Shown here piece after piece: positions 36,191 to 47,054 of a stretch of DNA of 64,000 bases. Numbering within the stretch: position 1 is the stretch's first letter; every line of letters begins with the position of its first letter. A program made the position numbers and the translations under genes. Source of the DNA: Eulemur rufifrons (taxonomy: Eukaryota; Chordata; Mammalia; Primates; Lemuridae); the NCBI RefSeq assembly GCF_041146395.1, contig NC_091010.1, forward strand, positions 51,542,001-51,606,000. Direction: 5' to 3'. The notes below the pieces were generated by a model. That model made no database searches. It saw nothing but the letters and a program-made list of their open reading frames with translations, and had not been told where the DNA came from.

Positions 36191-36397
36191 TTCAGAGCTA
36201 CTGATGTTTTGTCCAAATGATTCTCTGTGGTGGGGAGTCTGTCCTGTGCATTGCAGAATGATTAACACCATCCTTGGCTTCTACTCACTAGATGTCACTA
36301 GCAGACCCCCTACCCTGTCATTTTGATAGCCAAATATTTCTCCAGAGTTTTCCAAATATTTCCTTGGAAAAAAATCACCTCTGCTAGAGAACTACTG
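36191..36397 (-). mobile_element. MER20 DNA transposon, minus strand
   Basis: 'ttctctgtggtggggagtct' with 'gtcctgtgcattgcagaatg', 'cttggcttctactcactaga', 'tgtcactagcagacccc', 'tttctccagagttttccaaa' and the terminal 'gctagagaactactg' give a full-length antisense MER20. MER20 is a non-autonomous hAT element, some copies of which have become enhancers in endometrial cells. Nothing here shows that this copy is active. Confidence 0.85.
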
Positions 36398-36743
36398 TTC
36401 TACACTAATTACTTCCATGTACTGTCCACCCATTTATTCCTAAGTCCTACAATTTGACTGGTATAGCATTAGTCAATAATTGTTCTCTTTCTGTCAAGCT
36501 CAGTCTCCAACCAAATGCATTGACTATTTGGCTCATCTTCACCATTTTTGGTTTTTTATCCAGTCTTTGAACATCCCTCTTTATTTACATTCTATATTGG
36601 CTTACATGATATTCTGTCTTCTTCTTCTCATCCTACTTCTAATATTACTTTCATTCTCAAATCTCTTGTCCTTCTGCATTTCAAGTGCAAGGCTCTATGG
36701 ACCTGCCTTTAAATACATCTATTTCTGTCATTAGGTTATGAAG
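36398..36743. other. Unique DNA
   Basis: No gene or repeat recognised between MER20 and the mariner. The pyrimidine-rich open frame of 84 codons has no domain. Confidence 0.4.
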
Positions 36744-36745
36744 TA

Positions 36746-37967
36746 TGAAAGGTCCGATTTCCTTAAGTAGTAAGTTTGACAGTTGATATATCTGACATTT
36801 CACTTTGACACTTCCTGTTTCATGTGTATTGTGAAGGTACATCCTCAGTCTTTCAAATCCAGTTTGGCTTGTGATTATCTTTCAAATTTTTTTCAGAGCA
36901 ATTTTTGTGAAACCATGGGTAAATAAAAAATTTGTGTTATTTTTAAATATGAGTTCTGTCATGGAACCAATGCACTCAAATAGCTTGACATGTCAACAAA
37001 GTGTTTGGAAAGGATGTGGCTAATGAACACACAGTATTCTGTCCGGTGGTTTGGGAAGTTCCATTCTGGTGATTTCAATCTTGAAACAAGCCACGTGGGC
37101 TACCTGAGACCAAAATGGATAATGATGAGCTGAAAGCTGTAGTGGAAGCAAATCTATCTCAACCTATGCATGAATTAGCAGCAAGGTTTGACATTACTAT
37201 ACCAACAGTAAAGAAGCTGGATAGATAGGTTCTATATAAATTAAATGAACATCAGAAGAGAAATCATCTTGAAGCTTGCCTTTCTTCGTTGTCACAACAT
37301 AAAGGCAAACCATTTCTACACTGTATTGTTATGTGTGATGAAAAATGGATTATTTTTGACAATCATAAGCATTTGGCACAATGGTTGGATAAAGATGAAG
37401 TGCTGAAACATATTCCAAAACCAAATATTCATCAAAAAAAGCTACTTGTGTCTGTTTGGTGGTCCAATGCTGGTATTATTCATTAGAACTTCATGAAACC
37501 TGGTCAATCGATTACAGCGAATGTCTACTGCAACCAACTGGTTGATATCATGAGGATGCTTGCCACGAAGCAGCTGAGATTGGTCAATAGAGACAGACCA
37601 ATCCTCTTGCAAGATAACACTCAACCACATGTCCCACAAACAAGGCTGCTCAAACTATGGAGGCTGGACTTGGAAACTCTCTGTCATTCACTGTATTCAC
37701 TAGACCTTGAAACAACTGATTAGCACGTCTTCCAGACTTTGGACCACTTCTTGCAAGGAAAAATATTCAATTCTCAGAAGCTGTGGAAAATACCTTTCAC
37801 AATTTCATTGCCACTTGCTCTCCAGGCTTCTTTGCTGCTGGTATAAACAAGCTACTGTTAAGATGGTAAAACTGTGTTGACAGTTTAAGTGCATACTTTG
37901 ATTAATTGTGCTGCTTCTTGTTTTAAATATAATAAACTAAACTTTTGATTTGAAATTGGACATTTCA
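36746..37967 (+). mobile_element. Near-complete mariner transposon
   Basis: A 1222-bp element with terminal inverted repeats 'tgaaaggtccgatttcc' (left) and the reverse complement of 'tgaaattggacatttca' (right), flanked by TA dinucleotides at 36744-36745 and 37968-37969, as expected for Tc1/mariner insertion. The size matches the 1.2-1.3 kb typical of mariner. It holds a decayed transposase gene described separately. Confidence 0.85.
36935..37722 (+). pseudogene. Decayed mariner transposase with intact D...D34D spacing
   Basis: The N-terminal part is frameshifted but shows the helix-turn-helix linker 'RWFGKFHSGDFNLE' near 37045-37085. The catalytic part is one frame from about 37271 to 37722, broken by a stop at 37484-37486. 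Motifs in order are 'CDEKWIIFDN' (first aspartate, codon 37337), 'PKPNIHQKK', 'VSVWWSNAGIIH', 'LLQDNTQPH' (second aspartate, codon 37613) and a third aspartate at codon 37718. There are exactly 34 residues between the last two, the mariner DD34D signature. Stops and frameshifts make it nonfunctional. It resembles mammalian mariner fossils of the Hsmar/MARNA kind, but I do not fix a subfamily. Confidence 0.85.
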
Positions 37968-37979
37968 TATTTAATTTTG

Positions 37980-38140
37980 AAAAATTCCGTGTTATTTTCT
38001 AATATGAATTCTGTGGTGGAACCAATGCAGCATAGACAGCTGGAAATATCAGCGAAGTGTTTAGGATGGATGTGGCTAATGAACACATAGTACATCGATG
38101 GTTTGAGAAGTTCCATTCTGGTGATTTTAACCTTGAAATT
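37980..38140 (+). mobile_element. Second, partial mariner copy (N-terminal region)
   Basis: This stretch repeats 36928-37085 at roughly 80 percent identity by eye. Shared blocks are 'gtgttatttt', 'ggaaccaatgca', 'ggatgtggctaatgaacaca' and 'gaagttccattctggtgatt'. It begins only about ten bases after the right TA of the complete copy and stops abruptly at about 38140. Confidence 0.8.
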
Positions 38141-38685
38141 GAGCAGTACCTCAGCCTTCACCTCACACTAGGATGAGCATTTGTCATAAAAAAAACGCAA
38201 CATAATGATGCCAGAAAACGACCCCTGTTTCTGTGGAGTGGCCTAACTCTCTCACACCTCTGTATTTTCTTTTCTGCCTATTAGTACCTATTGCTGTTGT
38301 GAACAAGCTCATGGTAGCAATTTGGGTTGGCCTTTTGAATAATCTCAATACTGGTAGCAATTATGTGTGATCATTTGATCTGACACGAAGCAGAAGGCTA
38401 ATTTTAGCCTTTCAGAAAGGCTTTGTGTTTTCGTCTTGTGGTAGGTGGTAAAAACTCTCCAGGTTAGGATTAAGAACCACATACCTCTTAACTGAGTTAT
38501 TATGAGGATACCGATTTAGGATAGCAGGCAACCTAAAGGTGAGAGCAGGCAGCTTGTTTGTGAACTAATCATGGACATGGAGAGTGCAGATGGGGGAAGA
38601 GGGTCAAGGTGAGTTAGAGCTCCACATTGCAGGATGAAGTACAGTAGAGTAGGCAGAAGCCACAGAGCATGGGGGGCTGGAGCCA
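38141..38685. other. Unique DNA
   Basis: No gene or further mariner homology recognised. Confidence 0.4.
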
Positions 38686-38689
38686 GAGC

Positions 38690-38820
38690 AGCTGACTGAC
38701 CTAAGGCCAGGCTTCATGGCTCATTTGAGCTTCATTTACTTATCTGTATGATGGAAGTGATAATGCAAACCTCACAGTGTGGTTGCTGAATGGGGGAAAA
38801 AAGTTATATGAATGCGCCAT
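38690..38820 (+). repeat. Degenerate MIR, plus strand
   Basis: 'cagctgactgacctaaggcc', 'tttacttatctgtatgatgg' and 'aacctcacagtgtggttgct' keep the MIR core order with strong divergence. Confidence 0.45.
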
Positions 38821-39350
38821 GTAAGTAATTTTTAATGACTCTTATCCTTGAACAGATTGCTGTTATAATTTTCAAAGACTTGGCTGTCATTCAATGCGAA
38901 CCAATGCTCTGATACATTCAGTTTCTATGAATCTGAGGGTTTTTTTTTTCTTTTGTTTTGTTTTGCCTGTACCAATGAGATTTGATTTCTTCATCAGCGG
39001 GTTGGACTAATAGCCTCCAACGATTTTGCGGGTTGGATAGGGGAATCCTGGCCCTCCGTTTCATTAAGTCACTTCTCCTTTGAGAAACATATTTTCCTGT
39101 ATTAAGAGAAATTACATAAATCAGAGACCAAAAAGTAGATGTCAATATGTGTGGCCATTTCTAGAAAGGCATAGAAATGAAATAAAAATAAAGCCAGCTC
39201 AAATTCTCATTTGTTTCTTTCACACTGGAAACGTGTTTTCTAAAGTGAAGCTTGTTTTTCTTCCCTCTATTATTTTTGAGGCCTTGTCCGGTGGTTAAAA
39301 TATTAATCAGCCAAAGATCACGTATGACCATAATAAAACAATGAAGGTGC
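38821..39350. other. Unique DNA
   Basis: No gene recognised. Antisense-overlapping small frames at 38918-39358 are not credible genes. Confidence 0.4.
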
Positions 39351-39354
39351 TTCA

Positions 39355-39735
39355 TCAATAATTTATTAGATATTTATTTTGTGCTTACTGTATGCTGGGC
39401 ACTATGATTCTCATAGTTTGGGGTGAAGGGTGGCTGTGGCAGGAAGACAAATAAGTCCACGGGGAATATAAAGATTAAGTGCTAAAACAGAAGCAGTTCA
39501 ATGACACATAAGGGGACATCTAACTCGGACTTGCCGTTCATAAAACATCTCAAAGGAAGTAATATCTTTATTGAGACCTAAAGGATGAGATTCCAATGAA
39601 TATTGCAAAGGAAAAGTTTTCAAGATGGAAAGGGCAATATATGCTGTTAACACAAAGGGCTGCAGCCTGTGGGTGGCCATTCCAACAGACTGGAAATCAG
39701 AGCCCAGGCCAGAAGCCAGGAATGTGTGCTCCAAA
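39355..39735 (-). repeat. L2 LINE 3' end, minus strand
   Basis: 'agatatttattttgtgctta', 'ctgtatgctgggcactatga', then 'gaggaagt'-like and 'attgagacctaaaggatgag' blocks reproduce the antisense L2 tail and ORF2 end. Later 'ggccattccaacagactgga' extends it. Confidence 0.65.
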
Positions 39736-40150
39736 GGACAGGCAAAAGGAACAAGAGTTTTCTATTCAGTGGGGTAGTTAAATATACATATTCAATAAGC
39801 TATAGGAGGAGTCATGAATATTTATGAAAACAGAACTCATGCACATTTGTAAACATGCTTTATCTCTCCCATCCCATCATGGCTGGGAACTCAGTTTTAG
39901 GGTGTTTCTGGGGTCTCCTTGGCCGAGAGGGGTCCTCTCAGTTAGCAGGGGGCTTAGGATTTTATTTGCAGTTCACAGTGCAAGGATATTGTATTTGTGC
40001 AACTATCTTCATGGCTGAAGCATATTATTTTGAGAAGGAGCATGATTACTAAAAAGTCTAGCAAGGCAAGATAATGCCAGGTCATTCAAGTCATGTTCAT
40101 TTTGAATGTTATCTCATGAGCAAGGAGTGGGGTGGCATTGAAATGCATGC
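39736..40150. other. Unique DNA
   Basis: No gene or repeat recognised. Confidence 0.4.
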
Positions 40151-40154
40151 AGGT

Positions 40155-40355
40155 ATGTAACTCCAGCTGCAGTAAGACTGAGGCTTAGAAGAACTGATAT
40201 GCCCAGGCAGTTATCTAGGACAGAGATGGTGGTAGCCAGACCTGATATGCTACTATTTAGCAAGTACACAGTGAACACATATTATGTCGCTGGTTTTGTC
40301 CAGGTCTTGTAAGAGAAATAAATATGTGACAGTCCCTGCCCACAGGAGAATCCAT
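40155..40355 (-). repeat. MIR plus L2 fragments, minus strand
   Basis: The first 95 bases ('gactgaggcttagaagaact', 'ggtggtagccagacctg') look like an antisense MIR. From about 40255, 'acacagtgaacacatattat' with 'gacagtccctgcccacagga' looks like an antisense L2 tail. Both are short and worn. Confidence 0.45.
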
Positions 40356-40427
40356 TTGCTACTTTGTCATAGTTTCCCCAAATAGCTCAATGACAGAGGA
40401 AAGGACTGAAATATTCTTAGAGTTTGC

Positions 40428-41000
40428 AAACCAAAATTGCACTGGACAAAGTTAAACAGTTATGGAAGACTTTATTTAAGACTATTGCAATAGGGGGAGA
40501 AACCAGAACTCCGTTTGAACCCAACCTAGCTGAAATAAGAAGTTGGAGAGTTTTTAAGAGCTGGGGTGAGGTCCAATCTGAGGCCATCTGTATTTGCTAA
40601 TGAGCCTTACCCAAAAGAACAATAAACTTTGTCCTATCCTCAGGGCAGCAGATAGTTTTACAACTCAGAGCAAGGCACCCACAGCAGTTTGGCTCTTTTG
40701 CTTCCACAGAGTTTGGGAGATAAGGTACTATTTTCCTTGCTGATTACATTTCAAAGGGATGGCTCCCAGGTTCTTGAGAAAGACATTCCCAGGTTGTAAA
40801 ACTGACAAGAGGCTGGGAGAAGATTTACATCTCAAAGGGGCAGATAAAGAATTTGCAATTACAAGTTTTCTAAAGTAAATGGTCTAAGGAGATGGAGGTC
40901 AGGGGCATAAAAGCAAGGAGAAGTTGGTCTAAAGTTTGGGCAAGCTGAGGAAAACCTTAAGGTTAATGTGGTCACAGCGCTCAGAAGCAACCTGCCACAA
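40428..41000 (-). mobile_element. Endogenous retroviral LTR, minus strand
   Basis: On the minus strand the sequence has LTR architecture: a U3 of about 420 bp, a TATA-like 'gctcttaaaaactctcc' (complement of about 40545-40561), then AATAAA (complement of 40471-40476) about 75-80 bp further on, and a short U5 ending near 'ttttggtttgca'. Its outer boundaries and family are not certain, and no internal retroviral genes accompany it. It is most likely a solo LTR. Confidence 0.6.
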
Positions 41001-42265
41001 GCACAGTATTGAAGATACAATTTTATCTTAACATCATATTATGTATATATTATGTTTCAAAATATATGTGTTTATAAAATGTAAAAATAGTATTTGTCTT
41101 GGTTTGGATTCCACCAAAAGTAAAAGCATGAGATAAAGACTTGACTTGGGGTAGTTTCTTTGGGAAATCATTTCCAGATGCAGTGAGAATGGGGAGAGTG
41201 AGACAGACACAAAGTCAAGTTCAATAAAGACGTGTTACGAAGGTGCACTGTTGAGTTGCTCCTATTGGCAAAGAGAGCTGAACTTGGCAAGGACCTCAAA
41301 GAAGAGTACTGCACAAAAAAGTAACACAAAGTAAAGCAAAGAGTGTGATGGCATGTGATATAGCTTTCCTTCCACAGTAGATTCTGAGAGTGCAATTCAT
41401 ATTCATTAAGCCCCTCCTTTACTACCCATTCTAAATTTCCCTCACCTTCAGGGAGAAATTCAGACCCTGGGTTTCTTACATGTTGTGGTGATGCAATCCT
41501 TCATCCCTGAGGGATAACGCCTAGATATTCTTGCACTCATCAGACTGTTTGTTTCAATTTCTCATTGTCAACACCAGACATAACGCCCAAAGATACATTC
41601 TAGTAAATTCCCAGAGGTCTGCATATAGTCCTCCTCAATTTGCTACCAAGTGGCTGTCAGGTCTTATTTGGGAATAGTCCTATATGGAGCACTCAGATTC
41701 TGTCGCTGCTCTTGACTGGTTGGGCATTTATCAGCAGCAGTGGCTAGATCAGCTTTGATGAGAGGGAGCCCATACAGAGCCTCCATCCCTGCCTCCAGGA
41801 CTGGTCCTTTCGTAGCCCCATTCATCGCACAAGCGTTGGAGGGCCTAGGACAGATGCTGACTGGTATCCACTGCAGGAGCCATTCTGTCCACTGGATTCT
41901 TTAGTGCCTCATACATAGTGAGGCTTCTGTTGAACATTAAAATAAGACTCAAAGATAGACATATTTTTGCCATTTTTAAAGCTACATCATCATGCCTTTT
42001 TCCTACATCTCTTTTTTTTCTATCTTCCAGTGAAGAACAGGAATTGATAGTAGGAAAATGTGTGCTCTCTTTGATTCTAACTGATGCTATTCGCTTCTGT
42101 GACTATGCTTGCTTTTAGTTGTTTGATAAATCTAGTTAATCAGAATGAAAAACAGGGATAAGAACAAAGGTAACTGTATGATAGGCTAGGCTTCCTGGAT
42201 GTGAGAAGCCTAGGCCTGCTTCTGTATATATGGCTTGCTGGCTTGGTGCTTAGCGTAAGTGGAGC
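41001..42265. other. Unassigned intergenic DNA
   Basis: No gene recognised. The part from about 41440 to 41890 has the texture of an old LTR-element internal region, but I cannot assign it. The minus-strand frame at 41168-41395 has no domain. Confidence 0.35.
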
Positions 42266-42630
42266 CATGGCAGGCTTCACTAAAGTAAAGGAAAACAAAG
42301 CCCTGGGGAGGTAACCACAAGTTATTTCCTGATAAAGGGCTGGAGAGTCCAGGTGCCCTCCAACCAACTAAGTAGATAAGAAGAGCAAGACATGATCAGC
42401 GCATGATCGGCTTGTGCAGGGCGTGTGTTCCCAGTATCGCTTGTAACCAAAAACTAGAAGGTATGCAACAACAGCCCCCCTCCCCTGTCGGAGACCCTCC
42501 TCTTCCCCTGGATGACGTTAACTACAACTCACACCAGCGCGAAAAGCCCGAAGCTTAGAGTCAACAAACCAGGAGCCAACGCGATCAGCCACTTCTAAAA
42601 AAAGGACAGATAAACTAAAGGGGGGATGAA

Positions 42631-42703
42631 GTACAGACTAGTGTGTCGTGTACAGACTAGTATGTCGTGTGCAGACTAATGTGTCGTGTGAAAACTAGCA
42701 TAT
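42631..42703 (+). repeat. 19-bp tandem repeat in LTR U3, about 3.8 copies
   Basis: Units begin at 42631, 42650, 42669 and 42688, each a variant of 'gtacagactagtgtgtcgt'. The last copy is partial and diverged. It lies directly upstream of the TATA box, the position of retroviral enhancer repeats. Confidence 0.9.
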
Positions 42704-42710
42704 AGAAAAG

Positions 42711-42720
42711 TATAAAAGCT
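42711..42720 (+). promoter_or_regulatory. TATA box of the plus-strand LTR
   Basis: 'tataaaagct' stands about 90 bp upstream of the AATAAA at 42808, matching the spacing of U3 TATA and R polyadenylation signal in gammaretrovirus-like LTRs. Confidence 0.75.
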
Positions 42721-42901
42721 TAACCTTTACCCCAGGGCGGGGTCCTAGTTCCTGGAGAGACCACTGCGTTGGTGCTCTGGAATTTGGACCCTGGCTCGGG
42801 GCTAGTCAATAAACTCCTTTGCCTTTTTGCAGCCTCAATGACTCTGCCTCTCTGTTCCTGGGGCCAAGGAGAACCAGATCTAACGTCAGGTTCCTGACCC
42901 A

Positions 42902-43290
42902 GCCAGATTGTGTTAAGTAGGCAAACTTCTATAAATAGTTTGTAGCTATTGTGAGCTAAATGAAAATTGTAAGCTAAATGAAAAAGATCATGTTAGCTGG
43001 TAAAATCAAGATGGCTTCATGAAGAATCAAATTTGGAATTTGAAGGATAAAACAACAAAGTTATTGTTGTAAGAAAATAGGGAGATTTGGGAATAGTTCT
43101 ATAAATGGAGAGAACACACAAGCAAAGAGGGAAGAGCCAAGGCGTGTGGTCAGTGAATGCCAAGCAGTTCTATTTGAGCTGGATCCAAGATAAGTTAACT
43201 CTTTTTTGGAATGAGTGGCATAGGAAATAAATACTGTAATGATTTGAAGGAAAAATTATTTTGTGAGTTAAGTGTGGTTGAAGTCACCTA
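42902..43290. repeat. Possible L2-like fragment, minus strand
   Basis: 'gatggcttcatgaagaatca', 'tttggaatttgaaggataaa' and 'gtgaatgccaagcagttcta' resemble an antisense L2 ORF2 end, but the match is loose and I have low confidence. Confidence 0.3.
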
Positions 43291-45050
43291 GTGATTCACA
43301 GTGGGAATATCATTTATTGAGCATAAACTGCCTAATTGTGAGTTTCTAAAGCCACATGGCACTGTTGCCAAACTCAGAGGTTTGTGAGCCACAGCCATTA
43401 GGGAGTGTCCACATTTTGAAATGCATAATCTTAGAAGGAAAACATAGAGCATGGTTTCCCATGACGTTAAGGTCTTATCAAGGAGAACACACAAGTGAAG
43501 AAAGCAGTAAAACAGAACTGTGGTTTTCTCTAATTATTCACTCTTGAAACTGGAGAGTTTTCTCAAAGCAAAACAGAACTGCTCTTTTTAATTTATTTTT
43601 TCCCAAGGGCTGGGCTGAGGTTTCAACTTTAAAGTGCAGGTGGGCTTTCAAGTTATAGCGCGACAAGACTCCCTGTTACCAACAACAAAATTTCTTTCAT
43701 CAGCGCTCCACGTTCAAAGGGAAGAAAAGCTTCAAATGCATATGTTTTCAAAGAAACTAAAAGGACTGATCATCTGTAGAGCCAGTCACACCTGTGAGCT
43801 CACGCCAGCTACAGTCAGTCTATAAACATGCTTGGAAAAAAAATTCTTCTCTTAAAGGGCAAACACCTTGTTCTTTTCGATGCCTGATATTTTACAGACC
43901 CTTGGCTCCAAGGTGTTGATGAGAACCTGGGCCCCAAAACCTTTGTTATCTGTATCTTTTTCTCTTAAAATTTATTATTAATATTATTATCATTATTTGA
44001 CGTGACTGGAGGAAGTGAGGAAGGCAGCACAGAGGAGGAACACACAGAGTTCTCCCTTCTAATTGGAGCTGGTGCTGCTGTTGTCAAACTCATCTCTGGA
44101 TTTGGGCCAGTGAACAAACTTTTCTCTCAATACACAGAATATACCACATGGCACTGGCCCCTGTCCCAGAACCAAGCAGAGGTTCAGCGTGAAGCCAATG
44201 GGTCCTGGCCCAATGGATAACAAAGTCTCTGCATTAAGGTTTTCCATTAGGTATGTCTCTATCCACTAGAGAAAGTGAGAATAGGGCACCTTCAGAGGGA
44301 CGGTCTGGTACACTGCCTTATCTCTGGGGCAGTTTAAGGAATCCCGCTCCACTGTCCTCTTCCTTGTCATCCAGGAACAATCTTGTCCTTTGGAACAACA
44401 TGAAAGATTCCTCTGGAAACTGGTATTTCCAGGAGTAAATTATGAAAACCTTCTGCTGGAATAGAATGATTGCATTAGTGCATCAATTAATCTAACAGGT
44501 AGCCCCATCGTTTTCCTCCTTGAAGCCCCTCTACGTGTTGGATTGAAGGGGGGCCATGGTATGAAGAGAGACTCCAGCGAGTGTTTCAATACAGGTTAGC
44601 CTAATTTTAAGGGAATCTGACACACAAAATATGCCTGTTGATTATTCAGGTCATCTGTGTTTGCTAAATTTAATTTAAAGCAGGATCTTTTAAGGGTTAG
44701 TGTTGTAAGGATTCTATAGTATTCCACCTGAATAACAACAAAAATTATACTTGTACTCACCTATCCTTTGAGATAACCACGTTTATGTTGGATAAAAATC
44801 TATCCTATAGTCACAGAACATAAAAAGAAACTACATTTTATTCACAACTACTATACTTATAATTGATTTTATTCTGACTTTTGTATGTATAGCTTCTTTC
44901 TAGATTATAAATAACTTGAGGCTGGAAACCGTCATTTTTATCTCATTTAAATAATTTATCTATATATTTGTTCGTTTGTTTTATCCCTAGCACTTAGAGC
45001 AAAGTTTGTCTGTAATGATACTAGTAGTTATAGTAGTTAATATTAGCTTA
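43291..45050. other. Unique DNA
   Basis: No gene recognised. The most complex part (43840-44450) has no long open frame. A perfect 9-bp inverted repeat at 44104-44112/44152-44160 is noted but may be chance. Confidence 0.4.
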
Positions 45051-45054
45051 ATAA

Positions 45055-45235
45055 TCATTTGGTATTTGCTATGTGCCAGGTGCTATTCTAAGTGTGCTTT
45101 ATTCCACGAGATAACCCCAACAGATGAGTAAACTGAGGCAAAGCAACGCAAAGATAAATATGTTTCCAAAATCACACAGCTAGTCTGATGGAGACGATTT
45201 AAACCCTGTTATTTTGACTCCATTTTCCATGTTTT
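45055..45235 (-). repeat. MIR SINE, minus strand
   Basis: 'ggtatttgctatgtgccagg', 'tgctattctaagtgtgcttt', 'agatgagtaaactgaggcaa' and 'aaaatcacacagctagt' reproduce the antisense MIR order. Confidence 0.8.
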
Positions 45236-47050
45236 TCTCCACCTTAGGTATAACGGCCTTCTGCCTTTGACTGAGTGCCCTTATAAGGGGAGCCTGAGAT
45301 AAGTGCTTGAGTGTAGTTTATTTGGGAAGTGAACCAAGAAGCATTGATAGAAGAATTGGGGAATGAGATAGGCAAGGGAAAGACACCAGCGACAGGAGGC
45401 ATTAATGAGCACGTGACTGCTGGGATGGGGACTCACCCTGCTGGGGAGATGGTATAGGAATCGTATCACGCAATTAATAGGGGAGCTGATCCATCAGCTC
45501 CTACTTGTTGAGGGCTGCTCCAGGGTGTACCCTCTAGCATGTCTAGCCTGCCCTAGATGGGGACTGAGCACAAACCCGTGGCCAGAAGAAAGTCTCAGCG
45601 AAGAGTCAGGGGTGGGATAAGGATGGTGTCTGCTGCTTCAACACGAACCACACATTTTTAGAGAGAAAGAATGGATGGGGATGGGATGTATTCATCAGTT
45701 CTGGTCCTTCTGATGACCAGTTAAAAAAATAATGCAAGTTCCTAATGGGGCTACCCAGTTGCTCACAGATAGCCACGGCAGCTTTGTGGATTCCAGCCCT
45801 GTTATGAGGAGTTGAAATTTTTTAAGGGACATTTCACAGCTGTGCAGACAATTACTACATGGACATTTTCCCCTGCCAGAGGTAGTGGGCCCAGCCTTCC
45901 TTGGCACCAATTAAGTAAAGGGGGGAAAAAAAAAGAAAGGAAAAACTTAGAGTTTCGTGTGTTGCTTCATTGCTTTACTTAATTGACTTGTTTGAGTGTG
46001 TGCCAGAACTGGATATATCTTGTTAGTGTGGCAAAGTTTAAAAATCGACTTAAATTTCAATTCCATGCAGCTTTCAACATAGAGAAGTTTATAGTTGTTG
46101 GTGGGGGTGGTAACAATGTGCTGGGAGGGAGATTGTGTGTTTAGGAAAGGAAACAAATTAGTAGCTTCATGCACTGAAGTCTTTAATAATACGGTAATCT
46201 AGGGCTGACTTATTATAAATTCTGAATAAGCGTTGTCTCTGTTTAAAATTACCCATGGCTTACTGTCAAATATATTAAAATGGATTTGGAAAGTCTGTAA
46301 GCCTTCTAATCATGGATAAAATATATTCTTTTACAGGACTCTAAATTTGTGGTAATTATGTGCCATTTAGTTAATCTCCCTATATTATTTACCAAGCATA
46401 TTTTGTAGTCCAATACTTGAAGAGTTGACAGGGTAACGTTCAACAGTAACTATGAGCAAAAAATGGAAGAGAGAGAGAAGTTAGGAAAGAAAAGCATCTG
46501 AATGTAAAAATTATTTGTTTGCATGTTAGTTATTTATGAATTCAATCAGTGACATGTTTAATGGAGTCACCTGTGTTCTATTAAACATTCAGGCTTGGGT
46601 GCATGTGAACACATGTTTTAAAAAATAGGATCTTACAAATGTGATGACCCTCCTAAAACAAAAAGCTGATTTAATGAGAGTAGGTATTAAGAATGCAATT
46701 ATAGCACCCGTGTCGTAGATACCGGCAAATAGCTGAGCCATGTGAGAACGCTGCCTAGATATTCTGGAGTCCCAGAATAATTGGTTACAATAAATAGCTT
46801 GTCTGAAGTTTCACAGAATTAGAAGGGATTTATTTTCCCAAATAGTAATTGACAGAGATCAAGAATGATGTTGTATTGTGCATTTGTCCGTCTAAATATT
46901 TTCAGATCCTTCTTGTTCAGACATGGTAGCTGAAAACGTATTGATATTTACAAACTGTTACGCTGAAGAGCACCATGATGGGGAAACTCAGAAAGGTCCT
47001 GTAGCTTCACAGTCATTCCAAGAAAGGGCAGAGTGACCCTAAGATTCTGC
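45236..47050. other. Unique DNA
   Basis: No gene recognised. The stretch 46190-46850 is AT-rich, complex and repeat-free. A poor MIR-like trace may sit near 46950-47040. Confidence 0.4.
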
Positions 47051-47054
47051 CATT

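Larger units (their letters stand above)
42268..42901 (+). mobile_element. Endogenous retroviral LTR (class I-like), solo
   Basis: The core is clear: U3 with a 19-bp tandem repeat (42631-42703), TATA box 'tataaaagct' at 42711, GC-rich R start, AATAAA at 42808-42813, and a CA-type cleavage region followed by U5. The outer limits are tentative. TG at 42268 and CA at 42901 are flanked by 'gcca' (42264-42267 and 42902-42905), a 4-bp duplication as used by class I elements. A chance match cannot be excluded, and the terminal inverted repeats are imperfect. No gag, pol or env sequence adjoins it. Confidence 0.65.

Noticed and set aside
40428..42901. A provirus bounded by the two LTRs
   Set aside because: The LTRs are in opposite orientations, do not resemble each other, and no gag/pol/env sequence lies between them.
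44104..44160. Perfect 9-bp inverted repeat 'gggccagtg/cactggccc' as a hairpin gene
   Set aside because: The loop is about 40 bases with no further pairing visible. One such match is expected by chance over this length.
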